Positions 8,124 through 18,770 of a stretch of 64,000 nucleotides of DNA are shown here, piece after piece. Positions within the stretch are counted from its first letter, which is position 1, and the number at the start of each line of letters is the position of its first letter. The stretch comes from SW4 sp042466115 (lineage in GTDB: Bacteria; Pseudomonadota; Alphaproteobacteria; Rhodobacterales; Rhodobacteraceae), in contig NZ_JAXHBQ010000001.1 of assembly GCF_042466115.1 (NCBI RefSeq), positions 2,976,001 through 3,040,000 of the forward strand, in the 5' to 3' direction. The notes under the pieces were generated by a model. It saw only the letters and a program-made list of their open reading frames with translations, made no database searches and had not been told where the DNA came from. The translations under genes and the position numbers were made by a program.

Positions 8124-9487
8124 AAATCGGTCTCCAGTCGGGTCATTGTCTGCTTGTATCTATCAACTATCGCATCGCGCCGGAAATGGCGACCGCGCGC
8201 GACAACATGTCGGCCAGCGCTCCAGACATCCCGGATACAGGATTGGCCACCGCCGCCAAAGATCAGGCTGTCGAGAACCGCATCTCCCCGACGATTGCAC
8301 AGCCATTCGTTGTCATCATCGAGCGCCATCAGGTCTGCCAGGGCACCGACCTCGATCCGGCCGCTGTCCCGGCCACCGGCGCGCGCGCCGCCTGTCGCGG
8401 CAGCGTCAAGCAATACGCGGCCGGTTGACCGGTTCTGCGTCGCCAAAGCCGCCCGCGACCTGTCCCGCAGGCGTTGGGAATACTCCAGCGTCTTCAATTC
8501 TTCGAACAACGCGATATGGATATTGGAATCGGACCCGAAACCGACCGTCCCCTTGGCTCCCAGATAGGTCGTGCCGTTGAAGATACCGTCACCGAGGCTC
8601 GATTCCGTGATGGGACAAAGGCCCGCCACGGCACCGGTCCTGGCAAGCGCCACCGTCTCGTCGTCTGTCATTTGTGTGCAATGGATCAAACACCAGCGGC
8701 CATCTACCGCGTGATTGTCAAGCAGCCATTCAGTGGGCCGCGCGCCAAGATGGGCAAGAACCTCGTCAACCTCGGCCACCTGTTCGGCAAGGTGCATGTG
8801 GATTGGTCCGGAAGCCGTCTGTTCAACGACAGTGCGCAGACCCAACGGATCAACGGCGCGCAGGGAATGTGGCGCCACGCCAATGACAGCGTCCGCGGGG
8901 CCGCGGGCAACGGCAGCCGCCGCGTCGGCATGCAGGCGCAAAAAGCGGTCGGGATCATTGCCAAACCGCCTCTGACCTCCATTGAGCGCGCGCCGGTCAC
9001 ACCCGCCAAACTGATAATGGACCGGCAACAGGGTCAGGCCGATGCCCGCGTGCGCGGCTGCCGCCACGATCCTTTCTGACATTTCCGCGAGGTTTTCATA
9101 TGGTTCACCACCGACATCGTGGTGCAGGTAGTGGAATTCAGCGACAGCGCCATACCCCGCTTCAAGCATCTCCATAAAGACAAGCGCCGCGATCGCCTCG
9201 ACATCTTCCGGCGTCAGCTGGTCAAGGAACTTGTACATCAGCCGCCGCCAGCTCCAGAAACTGTCGCGCGGGTCGGGGCCCTTGGCTTCGGTCAGGCCCG
9301 CCATCGCCCTTTGAAAAGCATGGCTATGCAGGTTCTGCGGCGCGGGTAGCAAGAGCGCCACCTGGTGGGTCGGCGATTGCGAGACGGGGCCGACGTGCGC
9401 GATTCGCCCGTTGGCGTCAATTTTCACTTCCACACAAGATTGCCACCCACTTGGTGTAAGCACCTGGTTTGCATGAATAACCTGCAC
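8120..9487 (-). CDS. hutF: Formimidoylglutamate deiminase
   Basis: Hydrolyses N-formimino-L-glutamate to N-formylglutamate plus ammonia, the fourth step of the five-step histidine route. It is an amidohydrolase-fold protein of 455 residues. The metal ligands sit in PAPQNLHSHAFQRAMAG near the N-terminus, then PVHYQFGG, VAPHSLRAV, HMHLAEQVAEVDE and GFGSDSNIHI. I chose the GTG at 9487 because GGAG lies eight bases before it and the product then starts VQVIHANQVL; an ATG at 9523 would add 12 residues and overlap a palindrome. Its presence with HutG shows that the deiminase/deformylase branch is used. Confidence 0.93.
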   Translation of the reverse strand: MQVIHANQVLTPSGWQSCVEVKIDANGRIAHVGPVSQSPTHQVALLLPAPQNLHSHAFQRAMAGLTEAKGPDPRDSFWSWRRLMYKFLDQLTPEDVEAIAALVFMEMLEAGYGAVAEFHYLHHDVGGEPYENLAEMSERIVAAAAHAGIGLTLLPVHYQFGGCDRRALNGGQRRFGNDPDRFLRLHADAAAAVARGPADAVIGVAPHSLRAVDPLGLRTVVEQTASGPIHMHLAEQVAEVDEVLAHLGARPTEWLLDNHAVDGRWCLIHCTQMTDDETVALARTGAVAGLCPITESSLGDGIFNGTTYLGAKGTVGFGSDSNIHIALFEELKTLEYSQRLRDRSRAALATQNRSTGRVLLDAAATGGARAGGRDSGRIEVGALADLMALDDDNEWLCNRRGDAVLDSLIFGGGGQSCIRDVWSAGRHVVARGRHFRRDAIVDRYKQTMTRLETDF

Positions 9488-9559
9488 GGCAACAACTCCA
9501 TTGACTTTTTTATGTAGGAACATATTAATTTTAAATAGGTTATATTAAGAAAGCAAGCA
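9488..9559. promoter_or_regulatory. Divergent hut promoter region with inverted repeat
   Basis: The 72-base gap between hutF and hutI is strongly AT-rich compared with its surroundings. TATGT and ACATA (9511-9524, four-base spacer AGGA) form a perfect inverted repeat, a candidate HutC operator, and TATATT at 9541-9546 could serve as a -10 box toward hutI. Assignment of boxes is tentative. Confidence 0.5.
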
Positions 9560-10762
9560 ATGGCACAGCGCTACGTCATATCCGGAGCAAAGGTCGCCAC
9601 CCTGGCGGATGACGCCAATGGCTACGACCTGCGCGAAGGCGCCGCCATCGTGGTGCTTGGTGACAAGATCGCTTGGGTTGGTCCTGAATCCGATCTGCCG
9701 TCGGAGTATGCCGGGCTGGAGAGCCACGACCACGCTGGCCGCCTGATCACACCATCGCTGATCGATTGTCACACCCATATCGTCCACGGTGGCAACCGTG
9801 CGCAGGAATTCGCATTGCGCCTGACCGGTGCCAGTTACGAGGAGATCGCGCGCGCAGGGGGCGGGATCGTTTCGACCGTCGCCGCAACGCGCGGGGCGAG
9901 TGCCGACGAATTGCTTGCCAGCGCCCTGCCACGGGTAGATGCGCTGATCGCGCAAGGGGTCGGGACGGTGGAAATCAAGTCGGGCTATGGCCTCGATACC
10001 GAAACCGAGCTCAAGATGCTGCGCGTTGCCCGCACCCTTGGGCAAGCGCGCCCGATCCGGGTCATGACCAGCTTTCTTGGCGCCCATGCGGTTCCAGCGG
10101 GTGCAGAGGCCGACGCCTATATTGACGACGTGTGTTTGCCGACGCTGGAAGCGGCCCACGCCGAGGGCCTGGTTGATGCAGTTGACGGATTTTGCGAAGG
10201 TATCGCTTTTGACGCCGCTCAGATTGCCCGCGTGTTTGATAGGGCGCGCGCACTTGGTCTTCCGGTAAAGCTGCACGCCGAACAGTTGAGCCATATTGGC
10301 GGCACGGCACTGGCGGCTGAATACGGTGCTTTGTCGGCTGACCATGTGGAATACGCGACCGAGGCGGACGCGGCGGCGCTGGCCAAGGCCGGAACCGTCG
10401 CCGTGCTTTTGCCCGGTGCGTTTTATACGGTTCACGAAACCCAGGCACCGCCGGTTCAGGCGTTTCGTGATCATGGTGTGGCGATGGCCGTGGGGACCGA
10501 CTGGAACCCCGGTTCTTCGCCGCTTGGGTCGCTCTTGCTGGCGATGAATATGGCCTGCACCCTATTTCGCATGACCCCGGCCGAGGCGTTGGCAGGCACC
10601 ACGCGCAACGCTGCCCGTGCGTTGGGGCTGACAGACAGCGGCGTGATTGCTGCGGGGATGCGCGCGGATCTGGCGATCTGGGATGTGAGCGATCCGGCAG
10701 AGCTTTCTTACGGCATCGGGATCAACCCGTTGCATCATCGCATTTTTGAAGGAACCATATGA
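9560..10762 (+). CDS. hutI: Imidazolonepropionase
   Basis: Opens the ring of 4-imidazolone-5-propionate to formiminoglutamate. The 400-residue amidohydrolase carries the zinc-binding [12 protein letters not shown], the substrate residues in [39 protein letters not shown] and [11 protein letters not shown]. First gene of the plus-strand hut operon; it overlaps hutH by four bases (ATGA at 10759). The ribosome-binding site (AAGAAAGC) is modest. Confidence 0.96.
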   Translation: MAQRYVISGAKVATLADDANGYDLREGAAIVVLGDKIAWVGPESDLPSEYAGLESHDHAGRLITPSLIDCHTHIVHGGNRAQEFALRLTGASYEEIARAGGGIVSTVAATRGASADELLASALPRVDALIAQGVGTVEIKSGYGLDTETELKMLRVARTLGQARPIRVMTSFLGAHAVPAGAEADAYIDDVCLPTLEAAHAEGLVDAVDGFCEGIAFDAAQIARVFDRARALGLPVKLHAEQLSHIGGTALAAEYGALSADHVEYATEADAAALAKAGTVAVLLPGAFYTVHETQAPPVQAFRDHGVAMAVGTDWNPGSSPLGSLLLAMNMACTLFRMTPAEALAGTTRNAARALGLTDSGVIAAGMRADLAIWDVSDPAELSYGIGINPLHHRIFEGTI

Positions 10763-12285
10763 CCCATACGATCACCCCCGCAGCCACCACGCTGGCGCAG
10801 CTTGAAGCGATCTGGCGGTCTGACGCGCCCGTCGCGTTGGACGCCGCTGCGCGCGCGGGCATTGATGCCTCGGCGCAGTTGATTGCGCAGGCCGCAAATG
10901 GCGGCGCGCCGGTTTACGGGGTCAACACGGGCTTTGGCAAACTGGCGTCGGTGCGGATTGCGCCACAGGATACCGAAACGCTGCAGCGCAACCTGATCCT
11001 GTCGCATTGTTGCGGGGTCGGGGAGCCATTGGAGCCGGACACGACGCGGTTGATGATGGCGCTCAAACTGTTGTCGCTGGGGCGCGGCGCATCCGGCGTG
11101 CGCTGGGAGGTCTGTGCGCTGATCGAAGGGATGCTGGCCCGTGGCGTGTTGCCGGTTATCCCTGTGCAGGGGTCGGTCGGGGCGTCCGGTGATCTGGCGC
11201 CTTTGGCCCATATGGCCGCCGCGATGATCGGGCAGGGCGAGGCGACATATCAGGGCCAGACGATGGCGGGTGGCGCAGCCTTGGCCAAGGCGGGGCTGGC
11301 GCCTGTGGTGCTGGGCCCCAAAGAGGGCCTTGCGCTGATCAACGGCACGCAATTTTCTACCGCCTGCGCGCTTGTCGGGTTGTTCGGTGCGTGGCGCGCG
11401 GCACGCGGGGCGGTCGTGACCTCGGCCTTGTCCACCGACGCGATCATGGGGTCGACCGCGCCGCTGAACCCCGCGATCCATTCCTTGCGCGGTCATCAAG
11501 GCCAGATCGACGTGGCCGATGCGATGAGCCTGCTTTTGGCGGGGAGTGAAATTCGCGAAAGCCACCGCGACGGCGATACCCGCGTGCAAGACCCCTATTG
11601 TATCCGCTGCCAACCGCAGGTGTCGGGAGCGGCGATTGATCTTCTGCGTTTTGCAGGCCGCACGCTCGAGACCGAAGCCAACGCGGTCACGGATAATCCG
11701 TTGGTGATTGTTGACACGGGCGAGATCCTGTCGGGCGGCAATTTCCACGCCGAACCCGTTGCCTTTGCCGCCGACCAGATCGCGCTTGCCGTGGCCGAGA
11801 TCGGGGCGATTGCGCAGCGTCGCGTGGCGCTGATGGTCGATCCGACACTGTCGTTCGATTTGCCGCCTTTCCTCACGCCGGAACCGGGCCTGAATTCGGG
11901 TCTGATGATCGCCGAGGTCACAACGGCGGCCCTGATGAGCGAAAACAAACACCTCGCCAACCCGTGTTCTACCGACAGCACGCCGACCTCGGCCAATCAA
12001 GAGGACCATGTCAGCATGGCTGCGCATGGTGCGCGCCGCCTGGGCCGGATGACGGAAAACCTGTCGGTCATTTTGGGGGTCGAGGCGATGTGCGCGGCGC
12101 AGGGGATCGAACAGCGCGCGCCTTTGGTGACATCCGGACCTTTGCAATCTGCCATCGCCCGTCTGCGCGCCGTGGTTCCGCCCCTACAGCAGGATCGCTA
12201 CCTCGCGCCCGACCTCAAATCGGCGGCGGCCTGTATCGCGGATGACAGCCTTGCGGATGCGAGCGGTCTGGAGATGAGCCTGTGA
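10759..12285 (+). CDS. hutH: Histidine ammonia-lyase
   Basis: Deaminates L-histidine to urocanate, entering the pathway. It is 508 residues long, as usual. The Ala-Ser-Gly that cyclises to the MIO electrophile is residues 142-144 ([15 protein letters not shown]). Other hallmarks are [24 protein letters not shown] and TDNPLV. It overlaps hutI upstream and hutG downstream (ATGA-type), so the operon is translated as a coupled unit. Confidence 0.97.
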   Translation: MTHTITPAATTLAQLEAIWRSDAPVALDAAARAGIDASAQLIAQAANGGAPVYGVNTGFGKLASVRIAPQDTETLQRNLILSHCCGVGEPLEPDTTRLMMALKLLSLGRGASGVRWEVCALIEGMLARGVLPVIPVQGSVGASGDLAPLAHMAAAMIGQGEATYQGQTMAGGAALAKAGLAPVVLGPKEGLALINGTQFSTACALVGLFGAWRAARGAVVTSALSTDAIMGSTAPLNPAIHSLRGHQGQIDVADAMSLLLAGSEIRESHRDGDTRVQDPYCIRCQPQVSGAAIDLLRFAGRTLETEANAVTDNPLVIVDTGEILSGGNFHAEPVAFAADQIALAVAEIGAIAQRRVALMVDPTLSFDLPPFLTPEPGLNSGLMIAEVTTAALMSENKHLANPCSTDSTPTSANQEDHVSMAAHGARRLGRMTENLSVILGVEAMCAAQGIEQRAPLVTSGPLQSAIARLRAVVPPLQQDRYLAPDLKSAAACIADDSLADASGLEMSL

Positions 12286-13070
12286 GCCTGATCGAGGTCA
12301 GCCGCGGCGACAGCCCCCTTGTGCTGGGCCTTCCCCATACGGGCACCGATATTCCGCCCGATTGCCTTGGCCGCCTGAACGACACAGGCCGCGCAATGGC
12401 CGACACAGATTGGCACATCCACGCGCTGTATGACGGGTTGGTGCCCGATGTCACCACCGTGCGCACCACCGTGCATCGCTACGTCATAGACGTGAACCGC
12501 GATCCATCGGGCGCAAGCCTTTATCCCGGGCAGAACACCACCGGGCTTTGCCCCGTTACCGATTTCGACGGGGTGGCGATTTACAACGACGGACAAGAGC
12601 CGGACGCCGCCGAGGTGGCGCATCGCTGCGCCGCCTATCATGCGCCTTATCACGCAGCGCTCGCCGCTGAACTGGAGCGCGTCAAAGCCATGCACGGGTT
12701 TGCTATCCTTTATGATTGCCACTCGATCCGCGCGCACATCCCGTTTCTTTTTGACGGCAGGCTGCCGGATTTCAACATCGGCACCAACGAAGGCACCACT
12801 TGCGCATCAGCGATCGAGGAAGAGGTGTTCGCCCTGTGCCAGTCTGCCAAGTCCTATTCCAGCGTGTTGAATGGCCGTTTCAAAGGCGGCTGGACCACGC
12901 GCCATTATGGCAAACCCGCTAACGGCCTGCACGCGATCCAGATGGAGTTGGCGCAGTCCACCTACATGCTGGAACACCCGCCCTGGACCTATCTGCCAGC
13001 GCGCGCTGATCAAACGCGTGCCCACCTGAAAACCATCCTCGAAACCCTGTCTGACTGGAGGCCATCATGA
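12282..13070 (+). CDS. hutG: N-formylglutamate deformylase
   Basis: Hydrolyses N-formyl-L-glutamate to glutamate and formate, the last step of the route. The 262-residue protein belongs to the N-formylglutamate amidohydrolase family: [44 protein letters not shown] and [11 protein letters not shown] carry its metal and substrate residues. Its presence rather than a one-step formiminoglutamase matches HutF on the other strand. Overlaps hutH and hutU by four bases each. Confidence 0.94.
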   Translation: MSLIEVSRGDSPLVLGLPHTGTDIPPDCLGRLNDTGRAMADTDWHIHALYDGLVPDVTTVRTTVHRYVIDVNRDPSGASLYPGQNTTGLCPVTDFDGVAIYNDGQEPDAAEVAHRCAAYHAPYHAALAAELERVKAMHGFAILYDCHSIRAHIPFLFDGRLPDFNIGTNEGTTCASAIEEEVFALCQSAKSYSSVLNGRFKGGWTTRHYGKPANGLHAIQMELAQSTYMLEHPPWTYLPARADQTRAHLKTILETLSDWRPS

Positions 13071-14737
13071 GCGATCCCCGCAAGAACACCCGCGACATCT
13101 ATCCGCCCACGGGGGCCAAGTTGACCACCAAAAGCTGGATGACCGAAGCGCCCCTGAGGATGCTGATGAACAATCTGCACCCCGACGTGGCCGAAAACCC
13201 GCATGAGCTGGTCGTCTATGGTGGTATCGGGCGCGCGGCGCGCACATGGCAGGATTTCGACACAATCGTTGCCAGCCTCAGGGACCTTGAAGAGGATGAA
13301 ACGCTGGTCGTGCAGTCGGGCAAACCGATTGCGATCGTCAAGACACATGCGGATGCCCCGCGCGTGCTGATCGCCAATTCCAACCTCGTGCCCCATTGGG
13401 CCACGTGGGATCACTTCAACGAACTCGATAAAAAGGGTCTGGCGATGTATGGCCAGATGACCGCTGGATCGTGGATTTATATCGGTAGCCAAGGGATCGT
13501 GCAGGGCACCTATGAGACCTTCGCCGAGGCGGGTCGCCAACACTACGATGGCGACCTGACGGGCAAGTGGATTTTGACGGGCGGCCTTGGCGGCATGGGC
13601 GGCGCGCAGCCGCTTGCGGCGGTGATGGCGGGGGCCTGCTGTCTGGCGGTGGAATGCAATCCCGACAGTATCGATTTCCGTCTGCGCACAAAATATGTCG
13701 ACGAGAAAACCGACAGCTTGGATGAAGCCCTTGCGTTGATCGAAAAGTGGACGGCCGCGGGCGAGGCAAAGTCCGTGGCCCTGCTGGGCAATGCTGCCGA
13801 TGTCTTCCCCGAACTCTACAAGCGTGGCGTGCGCCCCGATATGGTGACAGACCAGACCAGCGCCCATGATCCGCTGCACGGCTACCTGCCGCAAGGCTGG
13901 GGCATGGCCGAATGGAAAGCCAAGCAGGAAAGCGACCCCAAAGCGGTGGAAAAGGCTGCGCGGGCGTCGATGAAAACCCACGTGGCGGCCATGGTGGATT
14001 TCTGGAACGCAGGCGTGCCGACACTGGATTACGGCAACAACATCCGGCAGGTGGCGCTTGAGGAGGGGTTGGAGAATGCCTTTGCCTTCCCCGGTTTCGT
14101 GCCTGCCTATATCCGCCCGCTGTTTTGTCGCGGTATTGGCCCGTTCCGCTGGGCCGCGCTGTCAGGAGACCCCGAAGACATCTACAAGACCGACGCCAAG
14201 ATGAAAGAGCTGTTCCCTGAAAACGAGCACTTGCACAACTGGCTCGACATGGCGCGCGACCGCATCGCGTTTCAGGGCCTGCCTGCGCGCATTTGCTGGA
14301 TCGGCCTTGGCGACAGGCACCGTGCTGGGCTGGCTTTTAACGAAATGGTCGCCAGTGGCGAATTGAAAGCCCCCGTGGTGATCGGGCGCGACCACCTCGA
14401 CAGTGGCTCGGTCGCTTCGCCCAATCGCGAAACTGAGGCGATGAAGGACGGATCGGACGCCGTTTCCGATTGGCCGCTTCTGAATGCGCTGGTCAACACG
14501 GCATCGGGTGCCACATGGGTCAGCCTGCACCACGGTGGCGGCGTCGGCATGGGCTTTAGCCAGCATTCGGGTGTGGTGATTTGTGCGGATGGCACGCCGG
14601 AGGCCGCCAAGCGGCTGGAACGTGTGCTGTGGAATGACCCTGCCAGTGGCGTCTGGCGCCATGCGGATGCCGGATACCAAGAGGCCATCGACTGCGCGCG
14701 CGAACACGGGCTGCGCCTGCCGCGCATCCTTGGCTGA
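13067..14737 (+). CDS. hutU: Urocanate hydratase
   Basis: Converts urocanate to imidazolonepropionate with tightly bound NAD. It is 556 residues, full length. [18 protein letters not shown] is the nucleotide-binding glycine-rich segment, and [23 protein letters not shown] and [17 protein letters not shown] are characteristic. Last enzyme gene of the hut operon. The 75 bases to the next gene contain no terminator I can see, so the TRAP genes may be cotranscribed. Confidence 0.97.
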   Translation: MSDPRKNTRDIYPPTGAKLTTKSWMTEAPLRMLMNNLHPDVAENPHELVVYGGIGRAARTWQDFDTIVASLRDLEEDETLVVQSGKPIAIVKTHADAPRVLIANSNLVPHWATWDHFNELDKKGLAMYGQMTAGSWIYIGSQGIVQGTYETFAEAGRQHYDGDLTGKWILTGGLGGMGGAQPLAAVMAGACCLAVECNPDSIDFRLRTKYVDEKTDSLDEALALIEKWTAAGEAKSVALLGNAADVFPELYKRGVRPDMVTDQTSAHDPLHGYLPQGWGMAEWKAKQESDPKAVEKAARASMKTHVAAMVDFWNAGVPTLDYGNNIRQVALEEGLENAFAFPGFVPAYIRPLFCRGIGPFRWAALSGDPEDIYKTDAKMKELFPENEHLHNWLDMARDRIAFQGLPARICWIGLGDRHRAGLAFNEMVASGELKAPVVIGRDHLDSGSVASPNRETEAMKDGSDAVSDWPLLNALVNTASGATWVSLHHGGGVGMGFSQHSGVVICADGTPEAAKRLERVLWNDPASGVWRHADAGYQEAIDCAREHGLRLPRILG

Positions 14738-14812
14738 CACGCCCCGAACAAGGCCGCGCAAGACGGCCCCGACAAACCCAAACTTACCACCCAACCCACA
14801 AGGAGATGACAG

Positions 14813-15898
14813 ATGGACAGACGTAAATTTCTAGCAGCAGGTGCCCTTGGCACCGCGGCGACAACGCTGGCGGCCCCCGCCATCGCGCAGGACGTGCGCA
14901 ACTGGAAGCTGGTGTCGGCATGGCCCAAAAACCTGCCCGGACCGGGCGTCGCGGCGCAAACGCTGGCCGACCGGATCACGACGCTGTCGGGCGGGCGCAT
15001 CAACGTCACGCTTTATGCGGCTGGTGAAATCGTGCCCGGCAATGGCGTGTTTGACGCGGTGTCCGAGGGCACAGCCGAACTTTACCACGCCGTTCCCGCC
15101 TATTGGGGCAGCAAATCCAAGGGCATCCTGCTGTTTGGATCGCAGCCTTTCGGCCTGCGCGCGGACGAGCAATTCGGCTGGATGTATCACGGCGGCGGTC
15201 AGGCGCTTTACGACGAGATGTATGGCCGTTTCGGCATCAAGCCGTTCCTGTGCGGCAACTCCGGCCCGCAGTGGGCGGGATGGTTCAAGAACGAGATCAA
15301 TTCGGTCGAAGACCTCAAGGGTCTCAAGTTCCGCACCACAGGCATCGCGTCGCAAATGGCGGCGAAACTGGGCATGGCCGCCGAAGCCATGTCTGGCCCC
15401 GCCATGTTCCAGGCCCTGCAAACAGGTGCGCTGGACGCAGGCGAATTCATCGGGCCATGGACGGACAGCGCGCTGGGCTATTATCAGGTCGCACCGCACT
15501 ACTACTGGCCTGGCGTGGGCGAGCCGTCCTCGGCGGAAGAATGCGGCGTCAATGCCGATGTCTTTGCCGAATTGCCTGATGATCTGAAAGAGGTCGTCAC
15601 GCAGGCCTGCCACGGTCTCTATAATCCGGTCTGGACCGAATACATGACCAAGCACGCGCAATCGCTGCAAACGCTGGTCGCGGAACATGGCGTGCAGGTC
15701 CACAAACTGCCCGACGATGTAATCGCGGCCATGGGTGTCGCAGCGCAGGAGATCATGGAAGAATATCGCGGTGACGACGACGAACTGGTGGTGCGCATCA
15801 CCGAGAGCTTCATCGCCTATCGTGATCTGGTGGGCGGTTACATGTCTTATGCGGACAATGGCCAGATGAACGCCCGCGCAGGCGTCTTCAGCTACTAG
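14813..15898 (+). CDS. TRAP transporter solute-binding protein (DctP type)
   Basis: Periplasmic receptor of a tripartite ATP-independent transporter, 361 residues. The N-terminus MDRRKFLAAGALGTAATTLA with cleavage at AIA-QD looks like a Tat or Sec signal with a twin arginine. The mature part follows the DctP family, including the carboxylate-binding arginine region LKGLKFRTTGIA and a following GPAMFQALQTGALDAGEF. It resembles keto-acid/carboxylate receptors of the TakP sort. Being just after hutU suggests, but does not prove, uptake of histidine-derived acids or urocanate. AAGGAGATGACAG precedes the ATG. Confidence 0.9.
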   Translation: MDRRKFLAAGALGTAATTLAAPAIAQDVRNWKLVSAWPKNLPGPGVAAQTLADRITTLSGGRINVTLYAAGEIVPGNGVFDAVSEGTAELYHAVPAYWGSKSKGILLFGSQPFGLRADEQFGWMYHGGGQALYDEMYGRFGIKPFLCGNSGPQWAGWFKNEINSVEDLKGLKFRTTGIASQMAAKLGMAAEAMSGPAMFQALQTGALDAGEFIGPWTDSALGYYQVAPHYYWPGVGEPSSAEECGVNADVFAELPDDLKEVVTQACHGLYNPVWTEYMTKHAQSLQTLVAEHGVQVHKLPDDVIAAMGVAAQEIMEEYRGDDDELVVRITESFIAYRDLVGGYMSYADNGQMNARAGVFSY

Positions 15899-15955
15899 AC
15901 CCAACGGGTGCGCGGCCACGGGGTCGCGCACCGCAGACATCAAAGGGGGCAGATT

Positions 15956-16453
15956 ATGCGAGCGATGGCGAATGCAATCGACCAGATGAACCGTGCGGTG
16001 GCCAGCGCCATTCGATGGCTCGCGTTGATCATGGTCCTCGTTCAGTTCTGTATCGTCATCGGGCGCTATGTTTTCGGGTTCAATTCCATCGCGGCACAGG
16101 AAAGCGTTCTGTATATGCATGCGACCCTGTTTATGCTGGGCGCGGGGTTTACGCTGCTGGTCGACAAACACGTGCGGGTTGATGTGTTCTATGCCAAGGC
16201 CAGCGCCGCTGCCCAACGGCGCATCGACATCTTCGGCCATGTTTTCCTGCTGATCCCGTCGATGGTCGCGCTGCTTTCCTGGTCGTGGCCGTCGGTGCGC
16301 AATTCGTGGAAAATCCTTGAGGGCCCGATCTCGGTCGGCGGGATCGAGGCGGTGTTCCTGTTGAAATCCCTGATCCCTGCCTTTTGCATTCTGATCCTGC
16401 TTCAGTCGCTTTCGCTGCTGGTGCGCCTGCTTCTTGAAGGTGACAAGTCATGA
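15956..16453 (+). CDS. TRAP transporter small membrane subunit (DctQ type)
   Basis: A 165-residue protein with four membrane spans, typical for DctQ: WLALIMVLVQFCIVIGRYVFGF, SVLYMHATLFMLGAGFTLL, HVFLLIPSMVALLSWSW and FLLKSLIPAFCILILLQSLS. The DctQ signature HVRVDVFYAKAS is present. AAAGGGGGCAG lies before the ATG at 15956; an in-frame upstream ATG adds 16 residues without support. Overlaps the DctM gene by four bases. Confidence 0.9.
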   Translation: MRAMANAIDQMNRAVASAIRWLALIMVLVQFCIVIGRYVFGFNSIAAQESVLYMHATLFMLGAGFTLLVDKHVRVDVFYAKASAAAQRRIDIFGHVFLLIPSMVALLSWSWPSVRNSWKILEGPISVGGIEAVFLLKSLIPAFCILILLQSLSLLVRLLLEGDKS

Positions 16454-18000
16454 CCCAGTATCTTGATCTGATCATGTTCGCCGTCCTGATGGCAGCGATC
16501 CTGTCCGGCTTTCCGGTGTCCTTTTCGATTGCGGGCGTCGCCGTGGCCTTTGCCTATCTGGGCTGGATGCTGGGCGAAATGGACGTGTCGCTGCTGGGGG
16601 CTTTGGGGCAGCGTGCCTTCGGCCTGATTACCAATACGGTCCTGATCGCCATTCCTGTCTTCGTGCTGATGGGGGCGATCCTTGAGAAAAGCAAAATCGC
16701 AGAAGAACTGCTCGACACGATGGGCCGCAGCTTTGGCCAGTTGCGCGGCGGGCTTGGCATTTCGGTGGTGCTTGTGGGCGCGCTTCTGGCGGCCTCTACG
16801 GGTATTGTCGGGGCGACCGTGGTCGCCATGGGCATGATCGCCCTGCCCTCTATGCTACGTGCGGGTTACAACCCGGCTGTGGCCTCGGGGATTGTGTGCA
16901 CGGCAGGGACATTGGGGCAGATCATTCCGCCCTCGACCCTGCTGATCATCCTCGCTGATGTGATGTCGAACGCCTATCAGCAGGCACAATACGAGCAGGG
17001 TAAATTCTCGGTCGAGGCTTTGTCCGTCGGTCAGTTCTTTGCCGCCGCGATCATTCCCGGCCTGCTGCTGGTCACGCTTTACCTGCTCTACATCCTGATC
17101 CGTGGGGCATTGCGCCCGCAGGACATGCCGCCTGCCGACATCGGCCTTGCAAAACCCGACCGGCGCGAGGTCATGGGGGCAATCGTGCCTCCCGTCCTGC
17201 TGATTTTCGCCGTGCTGGGCGCGATCCTTGGCGGTATCGCGACGCCGACCGAAGCGGCATCAGTCGGGGCGATTGGCGCCTTGCTGATGGCCGGGCGCAA
17301 GATCGGGATCAATCCGCGTCTGATCCTGATCGGGGCGGCCGCGCTGATCGTGCTGGGCTTGTTGGCCGGTGCCTATCCTGTCCGGCTTCAGCGCAGCGAC
17401 AATGATATTTTCGACTGGGTAGTCGGAGGCTTCTATGCGCTTCTCGCGATTGTCGGGCTGGTTGCTGTGGGCCTCGCCCTGCGGGCATCCATCCGCGAAA
17501 AGATCATTCACGAGGCGCTGACATCGACGCTGACCATGACGGCGATGATCTTTGCCACGATCCTTGCGGCCGGGTTCTTTTCGCTGGTCTTTATCGGGCT
17601 TGGCGGCGAGGAGCGGGTCGCGCACCTGCTGGAAAACCTGCCAGGCGGGCCAACGGGCGCGCTGGTCTTTGTGATGATCTTCGTGTTCATCCTCGGGTTC
17701 TTCCTCGACTTCGTGGAAATCTCGGTGATTGTCCTGCCACTTGTGGCACCGTCGCTGATCCTGATGGGGCATGATCCGATCTGGCTGGGCGTCTTGCTGG
17801 CGATCAACCTGCAAACCAGTTTCCTGACGCCGCCCTTTGGTTTCTCGCTGTTTTATTTGCGCGCAGCAGCCCCGAAAGAAATCAGGACCGAACAGATCTA
17901 TCGTGGCGTGGTGCCATTTATCGGATTGCAAGCGATCGGAATACTGTTTGTCTGGGCATTGCCGTTCCTCGCGACCTGGCTTCCCGCAACGCTTTTCTAG
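16450..18000 (+). CDS. TRAP transporter large membrane subunit (DctM type)
   Basis: Main permease of the sodium-coupled TRAP transporter. At 516 residues it is longer than the common ~430 form, with extra hydrophobic sequence around residues 285-345 splitting the two halves, as in other keto-acid-type DctM proteins. Twelve or more spans are visible; GIVCTAGTLGQIIPPSTLLIIL and LQTSFLTPPFGFSLFYLR are the conserved half-repeat motifs. Last gene of the TRAP set. Confidence 0.92.
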   Translation: MTQYLDLIMFAVLMAAILSGFPVSFSIAGVAVAFAYLGWMLGEMDVSLLGALGQRAFGLITNTVLIAIPVFVLMGAILEKSKIAEELLDTMGRSFGQLRGGLGISVVLVGALLAASTGIVGATVVAMGMIALPSMLRAGYNPAVASGIVCTAGTLGQIIPPSTLLIILADVMSNAYQQAQYEQGKFSVEALSVGQFFAAAIIPGLLLVTLYLLYILIRGALRPQDMPPADIGLAKPDRREVMGAIVPPVLLIFAVLGAILGGIATPTEAASVGAIGALLMAGRKIGINPRLILIGAAALIVLGLLAGAYPVRLQRSDNDIFDWVVGGFYALLAIVGLVAVGLALRASIREKIIHEALTSTLTMTAMIFATILAAGFFSLVFIGLGGEERVAHLLENLPGGPTGALVFVMIFVFILGFFLDFVEISVIVLPLVAPSLILMGHDPIWLGVLLAINLQTSFLTPPFGFSLFYLRAAAPKEIRTEQIYRGVVPFIGLQAIGILFVWALPFLATWLPATLF

Positions 18001-18032
18001 AAACTCTGCGGGGACGCGAAACATCATGGCCG

Positions 18033-18614
18033 CTATTTGCAAGTTCCAGCGGCATTGCAAATCAAATCTATATGCGCGTCAAACCAGGCCTGATCCAATG
18101 GTTTCCCTGACATGAGCTTTCGGAAGTATGGCACGGAAATTGCGATCTCGATCAGTTGTTCGACGGGCGCCTCGTCACTTATCTCTCCGCGCTCCAAAGC
18201 CAGATCAAAGGCCGACCGGACATTGGCGCGACGATCCCGGTTCCATTTCTCAAGCAACTCACGCGTTTGACCATCTATCGCTGCGGTGCCGATGACTTGC
18301 GGCGCGATCTTGCCCCACGGCGTATCGTTCAGCGCAGAGACGAGGGTTCCCAGTATCCACTCCAGGTCCGCCCGCAGCGGTCCGTCTGTCGGTTTCGGGC
18401 TTTTGCCGCTTTGGGTCGCACGCGCGAAGGCGGCATTCCTCAAATCATCCAGCTTGGGCCAATGGCGATAAAGCGTGCTGCGTGAAATGCCGGTTTCGCG
18501 ATTGATTGCGCCATGGGTCACGGCAAGCACACCCTCGGTTTCCAACAGGTGCAATGCGGCCTCAAGTGCGCGCGTCTGCGTCGCGTCCAGGCGTGGGTCA
18601 GCTAACTTGTTCAT
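18033..18614 (-). CDS. TetR-family regulator
   Basis: A 193-residue regulator. The N-terminal helix-turn-helix (residues ~15-60) contains THGAINRETGISRSTLYRHWPKLDDL; the C-terminal helical domain is ligand-binding and unassigned. It is divergent from the CDGSH/glutamate-synthase gene across a 156-base gap with several palindromes, so it probably controls that operon and itself. The effector cannot be read from sequence. Confidence 0.85.
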   Translation of the reverse strand: MNKLADPRLDATQTRALEAALHLLETEGVLAVTHGAINRETGISRSTLYRHWPKLDDLRNAAFARATQSGKSPKPTDGPLRADLEWILGTLVSALNDTPWGKIAPQVIGTAAIDGQTRELLEKWNRDRRANVRSAFDLALERGEISDEAPVEQLIEIAISVPYFRKLMSGKPLDQAWFDAHIDLICNAAGTCK

Positions 18615-18652
18615 CGGGTTTTCATATCACAAAGCAAAGTGGTTTGGAACAG

Positions 18653-18699
18653 TTTGCAGCGCTACAGTGCAAATTGTTGCATAGCGATACAAATTGTAT
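18653..18699. promoter_or_regulatory. Cluster of palindromes between divergent tetR and CDGSH gene
   Basis: Three inverted repeats crowd this gap: TTTGCA/TGCAAA with nine-base spacer (18653-18673), TGCAAATTGTTGCA (18668-18681) and the perfect ATACAAATTGTAT (18687-18699). Two CAAATTG words are spaced 20 bases apart, two helical turns. These are candidate operators for the adjacent TetR protein. Confidence 0.6.
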
Positions 18700-18770
18700 T
18701 AAAAATGATTCCAGTTACAACAAATGCGTCAAAGCCTGCGCAAAAAACCCAAGATTGAGGGACTACAAAC

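Noticed and set aside
14831..16240. 469-codon open frame antisense to the TRAP receptor genes
   Set aside because: Spans two real genes on the other strand and shows no domain.
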